DNA of 64,000 bases, taken from assembly GCF_041080655.1 (NCBI RefSeq), contig NZ_CP163525.1, forward strand, positions 4,092,001-4,156,000. Reading direction: 5' to 3'. The notes beneath the pieces were generated by a model. The model searched no databases, was not told the DNA's origin, and saw only the letters and a program-made list of their open reading frames with translations. Both the position numbers and the translations under genes were made by a program. Positions 24,216-33,084 of this stretch are shown here, in pieces (positions within the stretch are counted from its first letter, which is position 1; every line of letters starts with the position of its first letter). The DNA comes from Streptomyces sp. CG4. GTDB lineage: Bacteria > Actinomycetota > Actinomycetes > Streptomycetales > Streptomycetaceae.

Positions 24216-27200
24216 ATGGTGGATCTCAACCCGCTGCATTACATCAACAAGTTCAACCACATGTTCGGCGACAGTGTCGCCAGTGGTCTGGAGTTTCTGG
24301 GGATTTCGGATCCGGCGGTGGATCCGGACGGGGTGCGGGAGATAGCGAAGAAGTGGCGTCATCTGGCTCAGGGCCTGGATGACGCTTCCACTGCTGCGGA
24401 CCGGGCGTTGTCGGGGGTGGAGTGGGAGGGGAAGGCGGCCAAGGCCTTCCACAAGCGGTCCAAGGCTGCGCGTAAGCAGGCCGGGGAGATGGCGCATTCG
24501 CTGCGTGAGGGCGGCAAGGCGCTGGACGATTTCGCGGACAAGGCGCATGAGCTGTTGTCCGAGATCGGTGTGATCCTGGCAGAGATCGCCGAGTTCGAGA
24601 TCGCGGGCCTGGCCCTGTCCGTGCTGACGGCGGGTGCCTCCGAGGTGGCCTCGACGCTGATGTCGGGCGAGCGGGCGCTGAAGGTCGTGGCGCTGGTCGG
24701 GCGGATCGAGAAGGAAGGGACGACTCTCGGCACGGTGGTGCGCCGGGTGATGGAGGTCATCCGGCAGGTCGAGCGGGCGTTGAAGGCGTTGAAGGAGATC
24801 CGGGGCGTCGCGGCGGCGGGCCGGATGGCGAAGGAAGGGCTGCAGTTCACCGCGTTCCAGACGATGCTGGAGGACCCGTCGGCGTTCAAGGATCCAGAGA
24901 AGCTGGCGGGGATCCTGACCGAGGGCGCGCTGATGGGCGTCGGTTTCGGGATGCTGGGCAAGGCCCTGGGTAAGGGCCTGAAAGCCCTGGGCCCGGCCGC
25001 TCTCGCCAAGCTGAGCAAGGCGATGGGCCTGGACTGCGCGGCGTTCGAGCGGCTGAAGCTCAATCCCGGCTTCGACAAGCTGCCGGCCTCGATCCGCAAC
25101 ATCGTCAAGACGTTCGTGCGGGACCCGATCGACGTGGCCACCGGCGACATGGCCCTGACCCGCACCGACATCACCCTGCCGGGCGTGCTCCCCCTCGTGC
25201 TGGAGCGCACGCACATATCGTCGTACCGTCACGGGGGTTGGTTCGGCCCCACCTGGGCTTCCACCCTGGACCAGCGGGTCCAGGCGGACGAGGACGGCTT
25301 CGTCTACGCCACCGGCGACGGTGCCCGTCTGTGCTTCCCCCGCCCGGACACCGAAACCAACACACCCGTCCGGCCGGACACCCCCGGCTCCCGACTCACC
25401 CTCGCGTGGGACACCGATGTCGATGGCGGCATCCGGGTCCACGACGCCGATGCCGGGCTGTCGTACGTGTTCCACAGCCCGGTGGCGGCCGCCGGCGACA
25501 CCGCCGTGGACCTGCCGTTGCAGTACATCCAGGACCGCAACAACAACCGCATCACCATCGAGTACACGGAAGGTGATGTCCCTGGCGCGGTCGTCCACTC
25601 GGGCGGTTACCGCATAGCCCTCGACCACGACCCGGCACGCTCCCGCATCACCGGCCTGCGCCTGATCGACCCCGCCCACCCGAACCGGCCCGGGACCTCC
25701 CTGCTCACCCTCACCTACAACGAACAGGGCCACCTTGTGGAGGAGTTCAACTCCTCCGGCCTGCCGATGCGGTACACCTACGACGCTGACGGCAGGATCA
25801 CCTCCTGGACGGACCGCAACAACACCACGTACTGGTACCAGTACGACGACCAGGGCCGGGTCGTGGCCACCGGCGGCACCGGAGGGGCCCTCGCCTCCAC
25901 TCTCACCTACGACGCCACCACCCGCACGACCCGTGTCACCGACTCCCACGGCCACACCCGCACCTACGAACACAACGAACACCTACGCCTCATCCGGGAA
26001 ACCGACCCCCTCGGCAACACCACCACCCAGGAATGGGACGAGGACCTCCAGCTCACCGCGGTCACTGACGCTCTCGGACGCACCAGTGGTTACCGATACG
26101 ACGAGCTCGGGCACGTGACCTCTGTTGTGCGTCCCGACGGCAGTGCGTCCTGTGTCGAGTACAACGATCTGGGGTCACCGACGCAGGTGACGGGCCCGGA
26201 CGGCTTCATATGGCGCTATACATACGACGAATGTGGGAACCGGACCGCCGTCACTGACCCACGCGGCGCGACCACGCACTTCATCCGCAGCACGAACGGC
26301 AGCCTGGTGGAGGCGCGAGACGCGGCTGACCGCACTTCCACGTACGAGAACAACGCAGCTGGTCTCACCGTCTCAGCGGCAGATGGCCTTGGCAACATCA
26401 CCCACTGGGCATACAACTCCCTCGGCCTGACCACTGCGGTAACCGATGCGCTGGGCAATGTCTCGCGCCTGGATTGGACCGTCGATGGCTGGCTCGTGGG
26501 CCGTACCAACCCGGACGGATCGCACGAGAGCTGGCAGTACGACGGCGAAGGCAACTGTGTCCGCCATGTCGATGCCACCGGTCAGTCGACCATATTCGAG
26601 TACACCCACTTTGACCGCCTCAGCGCGCGCACCGGTCCGGGAGGGGAGCGGTACACCTTCACATACGACACCGAGCTGCGCCTCACTCAGGTGACCAACC
26701 CTCAGGGGCTGGTATGGAACTACATCTATGACGCGGCTGGGCAACTCCTCTCCGAAACCGACTTTGACGGACGCACCACGCGCTACACCTATGACGCCAC
26801 AGGGCGTCTCGCCGACCGGACCAATGCTCTGGGACAACGCATTTGCTACCGGCGGGACGCGCTAGGGCGTATCGTTGCCAAGGATGCTGATGGCGCAACA
26901 ACCGTGTACACATACACAGCGAATGGTGCACTGACCACGGCCATTGGCCCGGACAGCAGCCTGCATGTGGAACTCGACTCGGCCGGCCGTCGCATCAGCG
27001 AGACCGTCGATGGCCGGACCATGAGCTTCGCTTACGATGCCTCTGGCAACCGGACGCTGCGCACTACACCTTCTGGCGCACGCAGTAATTGGGCCTATGA
27101 CGCCGCAGGACGAACTTCTCGGTTGGCCACAGCGGGTCACATCATGGACTTCGCGTATGACGCGGCAGACCGCGAAATCGTTCGCCGAATCGATGACTCA

Positions 27201-28598
27201 CTGACCCTCACACGCGGTTACGACAGCGTTGACCGACTGGTCGCGCAGGCGAGTATTGCTCCGGGTGGCCATCGGATCATTGAACGTTCCTATGCCTATC
27301 GTCCAGACGGCTACCTCACAGGTGTTGATGACTCACGTGCCGGGCGCAGCCGCTTCGATCTCGACGCTCACGGCCGCGTGACAGCGGTGCAGGCTGCGGG
27401 TTGGAGCGAGCGCTACACGTATGACACTGCGGGTAACCAGACCGAGGCCATGTGGCCCATGAAACACCCCGGCCACGAGGCGGTCGGGCCGCGCGCTTAC
27501 ACAGGAACACGGCTCACGCGGGCTGGCGGCGTTCACTACGAGCACGACGCCCAGGGACGTGTGGTAGTACGCCGTAAGACTCGACTCTCGCGCAAACCCG
27601 ATATATGGCGTTACGAGTGGGACAGCGAGGACCGACTCACAGCCGTCACCACGCCGGACGGCAGTCGCTGGCGCTACATCTACGATCCACTTGGCAGACG
27701 GACCGCCAAGCTTCGTCTCGACGCCGACGGGGAGACCGTCCTGGAGCGCACTGCCTTCTCCTGGGACGGCAACATCCTGTGCGAACAGACCACCGAGCAG
27801 GGTGACGCGGGTGTGCGCACCTCGCTCACCTGGGACCACGACGAGCTTTCACCTCTGTGTCAGTCGGAACGCGTCTGGGCAACCGAAGCGCCCCAAGAGA
27901 CTATCGACCAGCGTTTCTTCGCCATCGTTACCGACCTCATCGGCACTCCGACCGAGCTGGTCTCTTCGGACGGAAAGGTCGCCTGGCACACTCGGTCCAC
28001 TTTGTGGGGAACTATTGCCTGGAACCGTGACGCGAGCGCGTACACCCCCCTGCGCTTCCCCGGCCAGTACCACGATCCGGAGACCGGTCTCCATTACAAC
28101 CATCACCGGCACTACGACCCGGAGACCGCTCGCTACACCAGCCCCGACCCCCTTGGCCTGCTTCCGGCGCCCAACCCCGTCGCCTACGTCCACAACCCGC
28201 ACAGCTGGTCCGACCCATTGGGTCTCGCACCCATGTGCCATCTGCATGGCGGCGACACCGGCAGCCCGAACGGTCTTGGCGTCCTTCCCGGTCCAGCACC
28301 GCAAAAGGCTGTGGACATGCTGAACAACGTCAACGCTCGCCCAGGTGGAATCGGGAAGATCGACGGCTACCATGGCAACGCGAACTGGGGTAACAACTTG
28401 TCTGCCCTGCCAGGGGGCAAATACAAGGAATGGGACGTCAACGCCAAGGTCGACCTCCCGCGGTGCAGCGCACCAGGCTGCGGCAAGGAGATCAGAGGGC
28501 CCGAGCGCCTCTTGACCCCGAAGGACGGCCCCGGCCCTGCGTACTATACGCCGGACCACTATGGAAGCTTTTACTACGTCGGTGAATTCACAGGGTGA
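24216..28598 (+). CDS. RHS-repeat polymorphic toxin with a barnase/RNase Sa-like C-terminal domain
   Basis: The 1460-residue protein has a helical N-terminus with a WXG-like turn (W70-E71-G72), a hydrophobic region (about 125-165), an RHS N-domain from about 300 (DPIDVATGDMALTRTDITLP), many YD/RHS repeats (about 400-1290), and the RHS core end with DPLGL near 1311. The last 120 residues are a microbial ribonuclease domain: YKEWDVN with E1405, GPERLLT with R1431, and TPDHYGSF with H1448 match the Glu-Arg-His triad of barnase and RNase Sa. A CSAPGC insert precedes the Arg. No signal peptide is visible, so type VII export is likely. Barstar-type immunity follows 7 bp later. Confidence 0.92.
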   Translation: MVDLNPLHYINKFNHMFGDSVASGLEFLGISDPAVDPDGVREIAKKWRHLAQGLDDASTAADRALSGVEWEGKAAKAFHKRSKAARKQAGEMAHSLREGGKALDDFADKAHELLSEIGVILAEIAEFEIAGLALSVLTAGASEVASTLMSGERALKVVALVGRIEKEGTTLGTVVRRVMEVIRQVERALKALKEIRGVAAAGRMAKEGLQFTAFQTMLEDPSAFKDPEKLAGILTEGALMGVGFGMLGKALGKGLKALGPAALAKLSKAMGLDCAAFERLKLNPGFDKLPASIRNIVKTFVRDPIDVATGDMALTRTDITLPGVLPLVLERTHISSYRHGGWFGPTWASTLDQRVQADEDGFVYATGDGARLCFPRPDTETNTPVRPDTPGSRLTLAWDTDVDGGIRVHDADAGLSYVFHSPVAAAGDTAVDLPLQYIQDRNNNRITIEYTEGDVPGAVVHSGGYRIALDHDPARSRITGLRLIDPAHPNRPGTSLLTLTYNEQGHLVEEFNSSGLPMRYTYDADGRITSWTDRNNTTYWYQYDDQGRVVATGGTGGALASTLTYDATTRTTRVTDSHGHTRTYEHNEHLRLIRETDPLGNTTTQEWDEDLQLTAVTDALGRTSGYRYDELGHVTSVVRPDGSASCVEYNDLGSPTQVTGPDGFIWRYTYDECGNRTAVTDPRGATTHFIRSTNGSLVEARDAADRTSTYENNAAGLTVSAADGLGNITHWAYNSLGLTTAVTDALGNVSRLDWTVDGWLVGRTNPDGSHESWQYDGEGNCVRHVDATGQSTIFEYTHFDRLSARTGPGGERYTFTYDTELRLTQVTNPQGLVWNYIYDAAGQLLSETDFDGRTTRYTYDATGRLADRTNALGQRICYRRDALGRIVAKDADGATTVYTYTANGALTTAIGPDSSLHVELDSAGRRISETVDGRTMSFAYDASGNRTLRTTPSGARSNWAYDAAGRTSRLATAGHIMDFAYDAADREIVRRIDDSLTLTRGYDSVDRLVAQASIAPGGHRIIERSYAYRPDGYLTGVDDSRAGRSRFDLDAHGRVTAVQAAGWSERYTYDTAGNQTEAMWPMKHPGHEAVGPRAYTGTRLTRAGGVHYEHDAQGRVVVRRKTRLSRKPDIWRYEWDSEDRLTAVTTPDGSRWRYIYDPLGRRTAKLRLDADGETVLERTAFSWDGNILCEQTTEQGDAGVRTSLTWDHDELSPLCQSERVWATEAPQETIDQRFFAIVTDLIGTPTELVSSDGKVAWHTRSTLWGTIAWNRDASAYTPLRFPGQYHDPETGLHYNHHRHYDPETARYTSPDPLGLLPAPNPVAYVHNPHSWSDPLGLAPMCHLHGGDTGSPNGLGVLPGPAPQKAVDMLNNVNARPGGIGKIDGYHGNANWGNNLSALPGGKYKEWDVNAKVDLPRCSAPGCGKEIRGPERLLTPKDGPGPAYYTPDHYGSFYYVGEFTG

Positions 28599-28605
28599 TC
28601 CAGGA

Positions 28606-29148
28606 ATGATCAGCGTCGACCTCACGGGTACCTCGGGCCCCTGGGTTGTTTTTGTTCCCCAAAAAACAGCTGAGATTGATCGGCAACTGAGCGGATTGAA
28701 GGCGAAGGGTGGGCGCGTCTACCACTTCGACTCCGCAGATTTGATGACCGAGCAAGGCGTCTATCGCGCGTTCGCGGAAGTTCTGCAGTTTCCAGGTTAT
28801 TTCGGAAGGAACTGGGACGCCCTGGTGGATTGCTTGGACGACCTGTGCGGTGCCGTCACGGGGGGAGTCGGAATCGCCTGCGTGATTCACGAGGCGGATC
28901 GGCTGCTGGAAGCTGAACATTTTCCACTGCTGGTATCAGTCTTGTGCCAAGGGGCCGACCGTGCGAATTCAGCAGTAGACCTCGATGGAATGCCGTTGGG
29001 TCGGCCCGCTCTGGCCGAACACTTCGTGCTCGAGTTCCATGATTTCGATCCCGACAAGGTTGTAGCCCAGGTTGCGCAACCTGATCTGATCGTCACCACG
29101 GGAGTCGGGTTTGTGGCGGCAGCTCTCAATCCCGAGGAATGGCATTGA
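28606..29148 (+). CDS. Barstar-family immunity protein
   Basis: The 180-residue protein carries the barstar signature: HFDSADLMTEQGVYRAFAEVL, then FPGYFGRNWDALVDCLDDL. Barstar binds the active site of barnase-type ribonucleases, so this is the expected immunity protein for the RHS toxin. It is longer than classical barstar (about 90 residues), with a C-terminal extension of unknown role. The ATG at 28606 is 7 bp after the toxin stop. The gene is visibly richer in AT than its neighbours, a sign of transfer. Confidence 0.9.
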   Translation: MISVDLTGTSGPWVVFVPQKTAEIDRQLSGLKAKGGRVYHFDSADLMTEQGVYRAFAEVLQFPGYFGRNWDALVDCLDDLCGAVTGGVGIACVIHEADRLLEAEHFPLLVSVLCQGADRANSAVDLDGMPLGRPALAEHFVLEFHDFDPDKVVAQVAQPDLIVTTGVGFVAAALNPEEWH

Positions 29149-29274
29149 CCGAGGACGTCCCGTGGGCACAGCGAGCAGATCATGCTCGGCATTATTCGCG
29201 AGGCGGGGGGGGCGGGATTGTACGTCATCGCAGCTCTCGTCCCCTCACGCGCTGAAGATCGGCAGCGCTGCCAG

Positions 29275-29420
29275 CTAGGCACACGCGCCGCCCAACAGCA
29301 GGATGCCCTGGAAGCTGAGGGTGTCGACGATGACGCCGCCGGCCAGGCCGCCAAGGCCAATGGCGGGGTTGAAGACTGCTGCCCAGAGGGGGAGGGCAGG
29401 CGGCGCCGCAGTTCCCCCAT
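29275..29420 (-). pseudogene. C-terminal remnant of an MFS transporter
   Basis: In one minus-strand frame the sequence reads LWAAVFNPAIGLGGLAGG then VIVDTLSFQGILLLGGACA and a TAG stop at 29275-29277. This resembles the last membrane helices of DHA-type MFS efflux pumps, where an N-P-A-I-xLGG-xxGG pattern is common. No transporter body is present upstream (29421 and higher), so this is a fragment only. Confidence 0.4.
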
Positions 29421-29506
29421 GGGCAACTGAAAAAGGGCATGGTGATCGACGGCGAAGACAATATTCCCTTCACTCCCATCCATAGGGATCAAGAGAATCA
29501 CTCTGC

Positions 29507-29986
29507 ATGGCAATCGAATATGACCTCGATATCGCGACCCAATCGTCTGCGACCGAGGCTGCAACGTGTCTTGCTGAAATCGGCAGGAAACTCGGCGTTT
29601 TCGATACATCCATTAAGGATGAGCAACTCGTCGACAAGGAGTTGTTCGTGTACACCCGGCTGGGCGCGTGCGTCAATGTGGTTCAGCAACGGCAACCACA
29701 CGCGCGGGATCCCATCGTTACCTGATTCAGGCTTACTCCGACGGTCTGTGTGGGGTTCCACATGGGCAAAGGAACGGAAACCTCGGACCAGCAGGACGAC
29801 ATGATCCTGCTGATTGCGCGCCTACTGGAGTGGGTCGACGGTGATGCAGTGCTGCAATACCGGTATGAGGAGGTCTGGCTGCTACGCAGGAACGGTGAGC
29901 TGATCCTGAATGAGGGCGACGACCTCTGGCGGCCGAAGCGGTTGGCTCTGATGACGCAGCCCTATCGCCGGGAAACCACACCATAG
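29507..29986 (+). pseudogene. SitI3-like immunity gene interrupted by one in-frame TGA
   Basis: Starting at ATG 29507 (MAIEYDLDIAT) one frame runs to 29986 with a single TGA at 29723-29725. The halves read as one protein: RDPIVT, stop, then FRLTPTVCVGFHMGKG, QQDDMILLIARLLEW and DDLWRPKRLALMTQPYR. The total is 159 codons. It resembles SitI3-family proteins of Streptomyces, which are named after a polymorphic-toxin immunity protein. A nonsense mutation or a sequencing error would explain the stop. It lies directly behind the RHS/barstar pair, as orphan immunity genes often do. Confidence 0.6.
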
Positions 29987-30149
29987 ACTCGGATTGAGTC
30001 GTCAGTGAAGGTCAGGTTCCACTCCAGCGACATACCCGGACGGGACATCTGGCCGCGGCACAGACATCGCACACGCGCTCAAAGGGAACGCCAAGCTCTT
30101 CTCCGAGATCTTCGGCGTCGGCGGTCCCATCAACGGTGGATCTCCGAGG

Positions 30150-30269
30150 TGAAGCTGGAGCAGGAGTTCGGGCTTTCGGGTCACGGTGAGGAAGGCCACC
30201 GCTGCCCTCCGCGAGGAAGGGCTCATCGTCACCACGCCAGGCATGGGATCCTTCGTCACTGACCGTTGA
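30150..30269 (+). pseudogene. GntR-type regulator remnant
   Basis: EVKLEQEFGLS is followed, after a one-base frame change, by RVTVRKATAALREEGL, IVTTPGMGSFVTDR and a TGA at 30267-30269. This is the second half of a GntR winged-helix domain, with nothing downstream. The 5' part before about 30130 is not clearly readable. It is a decayed fragment. Confidence 0.5.
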
Positions 30270-30425
30270 CGAGCCGTCGGGCATGCTCATGGACGAGGCC
30301 TCGCCGTTGCCGTGTACACGGTTCACCGACTGGCTAAAGGCGCCTGAGAGTCGTGACCCTCGTTACCGGCCACTCACAGTGCCCTCGCTCGTGCTCCGAA
30401 CGCGGCCGCCGTATCGTTACGGCAC

Positions 30426-31424
30426 ATGTGGCCAGGAGAACAGCCGCCGAGTGGCGGCCAGAACCCGCAGCAGCCCCCGGTCGGGCACCAGCCGAACCCG
30501 TACCAGCAGCCTGGCCCTGGCCAGCCGAACCCATACCAACAGCCCGGTCCCGGCCAGCCAAACCCGTATCAGCAGCCGCAGCCCTGGCAGACTCCCCTGC
30601 AGCAGCCGGCCGCCGGTGCCCCCGTGCCTCCGCCGACGCGCGGCGGCCGGAACCGGACCGGCATCGTCGCCGTCATCGCTGCGGCGGCCGTCGTGCTTGC
30701 CGCGGGCGTGACCGGGTTCCTGGTGCTCGGCGGCCACAAGCACGACGGGCCCGATCCGAAGCCGACCAACACCGTGTCCCCGTCTCAGAGTTCGGCCAAT
30801 CCTCGGAGCCCTGACACCCAAGCCGCCACGATCAAGGGCTGGAAGGTCCTGACGAACCCGGAGCAGGGAATCGCGTTCGATGTCCCGCCTCAATGGGAGA
30901 TCCAGTCCGCCAGCTGGGTCTCCTATGTCTCCAAGCAGGGAGACCCCAACGACAATCCACTCATAGCGATCCGCAATGTCGCGATGCTGCAGAAGAAGTG
31001 GTGTTCCTCGGACGACGACCGGGACGGCACACTGGAGAACACACCTTTGGCGCAGGTGGGCACAAGGGGCAACAACGGCTACAAAAGCACTCAGGACATT
31101 GCCGGCTCCGACCCGGAGACCTGGGTGTACGGCGGGTACACCCAGCCGGACAAGAAAAAGGTGAAGTCCAGCACCTTGGAGGCCTTCACCACGAGCTCCG
31201 GCCTCAAGGGCACTCTGGGCACTGCCTGGTCCGTGGGCGTGCCGAAGTCGAAGAAGTGCGATTCGGACGGCAAGGCATGGACCTTCGGCTTCAAGAACAG
31301 CGCAGGGGACCTGGTCTCCTGGTCGTTCTTCGGCGCCAAGGGGGTGTCCGGCGAGGTGCCGGACGCGACGATACGGAAGATCGCCACCACGGTACGGCTC
31401 TACAAGGCCCCGTCGGGCTCCTGA
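30426..31424 (+). CDS. Proline/glutamine-rich single-pass membrane protein
   Basis: The 332-residue protein begins with a cytoplasmic Pro/Gln/Asn-rich region containing three PNPYQQP repeats (about 22-55). Next come a basic patch, one membrane segment (IVAVIAAAAVVLAAGVTGFLVLGG, about 78-101) and an extracellular domain with two or more cysteines (KKWCSSDDDRDGT, KSKKCDSDGKAWTF) ending RKIATTVRLYK. The layout is common in Streptomyces surface proteins of unknown role. No ribosome binding site is evident at ATG 30426, so the mRNA may be leaderless. Confidence 0.82.
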   Translation: MWPGEQPPSGGQNPQQPPVGHQPNPYQQPGPGQPNPYQQPGPGQPNPYQQPQPWQTPLQQPAAGAPVPPPTRGGRNRTGIVAVIAAAAVVLAAGVTGFLVLGGHKHDGPDPKPTNTVSPSQSSANPRSPDTQAATIKGWKVLTNPEQGIAFDVPPQWEIQSASWVSYVSKQGDPNDNPLIAIRNVAMLQKKWCSSDDDRDGTLENTPLAQVGTRGNNGYKSTQDIAGSDPETWVYGGYTQPDKKKVKSSTLEAFTTSSGLKGTLGTAWSVGVPKSKKCDSDGKAWTFGFKNSAGDLVSWSFFGAKGVSGEVPDATIRKIATTVRLYKAPSGS

Positions 31425-31494
31425 CTCGAAGCGAACTCCAACCAGGGACCCGGCGAAGAGGAACGGCCTCGTCGCCTGTGCGGTGCCTAGCTCA

Positions 31495-31910
31495 GCCAGG
31501 TGATCGACGCATTCAGCTGGTACGGCCGGCCACCCCTCGCCCGCAGGTAGCGGATGCCAGACGGCGGGGTCTTGTCGGTGTCGCCCCTGGCGTACGGGTA
31601 CCGATAGAGCCGTCGTCATGGATCGCGCAGTCGCCGAATGCTGGGAACCGCTCGGCGTCTTCGGCTCCGGGATCCAGGTGCAGAGCGGCCCGGCTTGGCG
31701 GTCGCCCTGCGGCAGTTCCGCGTGCACTTTCACGTTCCTGAACGTGGTTTTGTCCAGTCAGACCCAGGTCCGCTCGTTCACCGTCGACTTGGTCGCGGGC
31801 TTCAGCCCGATCGCAGTCGGCAGGACGTTGATCTTGCTGTGGACGTAGGCGGCGAGGACAGCCGACGCGGGCAGTGGCAGTGGCCGAGACGCCGAACCGA
31901 GCGCATGCCT
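31495..31910 (-). pseudogene. Decayed third copy of the exported partner protein
   Basis: On the minus strand one reads LAAYVHSKINVLPTAIGLKP, KSTVNERTWV, a TGA in place of Trp, LDKTTFRNVKVHAELP, then after frame shifts DPGAEDAERFPAFGDCAIHDD and RPYQLNASITW. These line up with LAEYAYNQIKVPDTEI, WIWLDKGKFQEIKVRAELP and YQLKASITW of the copy at 13193. About half of the protein (N-terminal) is deleted, the C-terminus is missing after ITW, and there are at least one nonsense and two frameshift lesions. Confidence 0.8.
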
Positions 31911-31925
31911 CCCACGCTCCGCGCG

Positions 31926-32483
31926 TCAGCGACACCTCCCGGCGACCGTGGTGACAGAGGTGACCTTCCACACGCCTTGCGCGGTCTTGTCCAGCCGTTG
32001 CCGGTACTGAATCAGCGACTCGGGCTTGTCCGGAGTTCTGACAACCTTGCCGGTCTGGCCGTTCCTGGTGGACGATTTGCGTTCGTCCACGCCTCACCGA
32101 CGATGGTGTCGTCATTCGTCGGTGAACTGCTTGATCCACTTACCGGCGGACACCAGAGTCGCATCCGAGTTGTAGAACGCGACCGCCTTCGAATCCGGAT
32201 TCCCCTGCATGATCGCCGCGTACTCCGATTTCAGCTCCTCACCTCCGTCGTTGAGGACCGCCTGGAGCTTCGGGTCGCTGTTCGTTCAGTTCTGGAAGTC
32301 CGCCTCGAATTCCTTGGAGAGCGTGATCTCGGGCCGCCCCGCGCCGCCTTGAGAAGCCGAATGGAAAGGAGCCGCCGAGATTCTGACGTTCCCTCCGTCC
32401 GCCCCCTTGGCCTTGTCAGTGGAGGAATGACCGCCTCCGCCGGAGCCACACGCGTTCAACAGCAGGGCCGCTGATGCGGTCAT
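31926..32483 (-). pseudogene. Decayed third copy of the paired lipoprotein
   Basis: The minus strand starts MTASAALLLNACGSGGGG (lipobox LLNAC) and continues to PEITLSKEFEADFQN. A frame change leads to DPKLQAVLNDGGEELKSEY, KAVAFYNSDATLVSAGKW and IKQFTDE. Another frame gives QTGKVVRTPDKPESLIQYRQ and RLDKTAQGVWKV, ending at a TGA at 31926-31928. These match the copy at 21725 (ERRIDATNYAL, WVKQVKDAG, GVWQT). It precedes the partner remnant in the same order as the intact pairs. Confidence 0.8.
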
Positions 32484-32555
32484 CCGGTGCGCAGGAATCC
32501 CACCGGCCGCCCTGTGGCTCTTTCGTCGAGGCCGATCAGGATCCCTCTGTTCCCT

Positions 32556-32981
32556 CAGGGCGATTTCAAAGTCCGACTGTTCGCGCGTCTGTGCTGGTCA
32601 GCGGAGCCCGAGGAGAGCCAGGGGACGGGTGAACGGCTCGTAGGACATCTCGCGGAGTCCAGCGGCGATGTTGTGGTGACCGGCGGCACGGAGGCAGTTG
32701 ATCGCGAAGCTGCGCAAGGTGGCCATGTTCTCCGGGCCGTGCTCGGTGTGGACCTTGGAGGCGTCCTCGCGGAAGGCGGTGTCGCGGACGAAGTGGGGCC
32801 GGTTTTCGATGACCCACTGCGAACGAATGATCTTCGCGAGCCGCTGCGGGAAGCTTCCCGGCTCAGGGCTGTCACCCGCTCCAACCGGAGCTTCGTTGTG
32901 TACGAGATGGGTCGACCGGCAGTCGTCACCCCACCGCGACCTGTGACTTCGCAGCATCACTCGGACTTTGAAACAGCCCTG
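32556..32981 (-). mobile_element. Deleted ISAs1-family element with both terminal inverted repeats
   Basis: The ends at 32556-32576 and 32961-32981 are inverted copies (CAGGGC, two mismatches, then TTTCAAAGTCCGA; 19 of 21 identical). Between them, minus-strand frames encode the C-terminal quarter of an ISAs1-type transposase: RSQWVIENRPHFVRDTAFRE, DASKVHTEHGPENMATLRSF and NIAAGLREMSYEPFTRPL. The N-terminal part and the catalytic core start are missing and there is a frameshift, so it cannot move by itself. No clear target duplication is seen at the flanks. Confidence 0.8.
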
Positions 32982-33084
32982 GCCACGGGGCCAGGCTCCC
33001 TCCGGTGACAACTCTCAGGAATACGCGGGTGCGACGGGACACCGTAAGTATCCCGTCGCACCCGGTAGTTCAGTGATCCGAACT

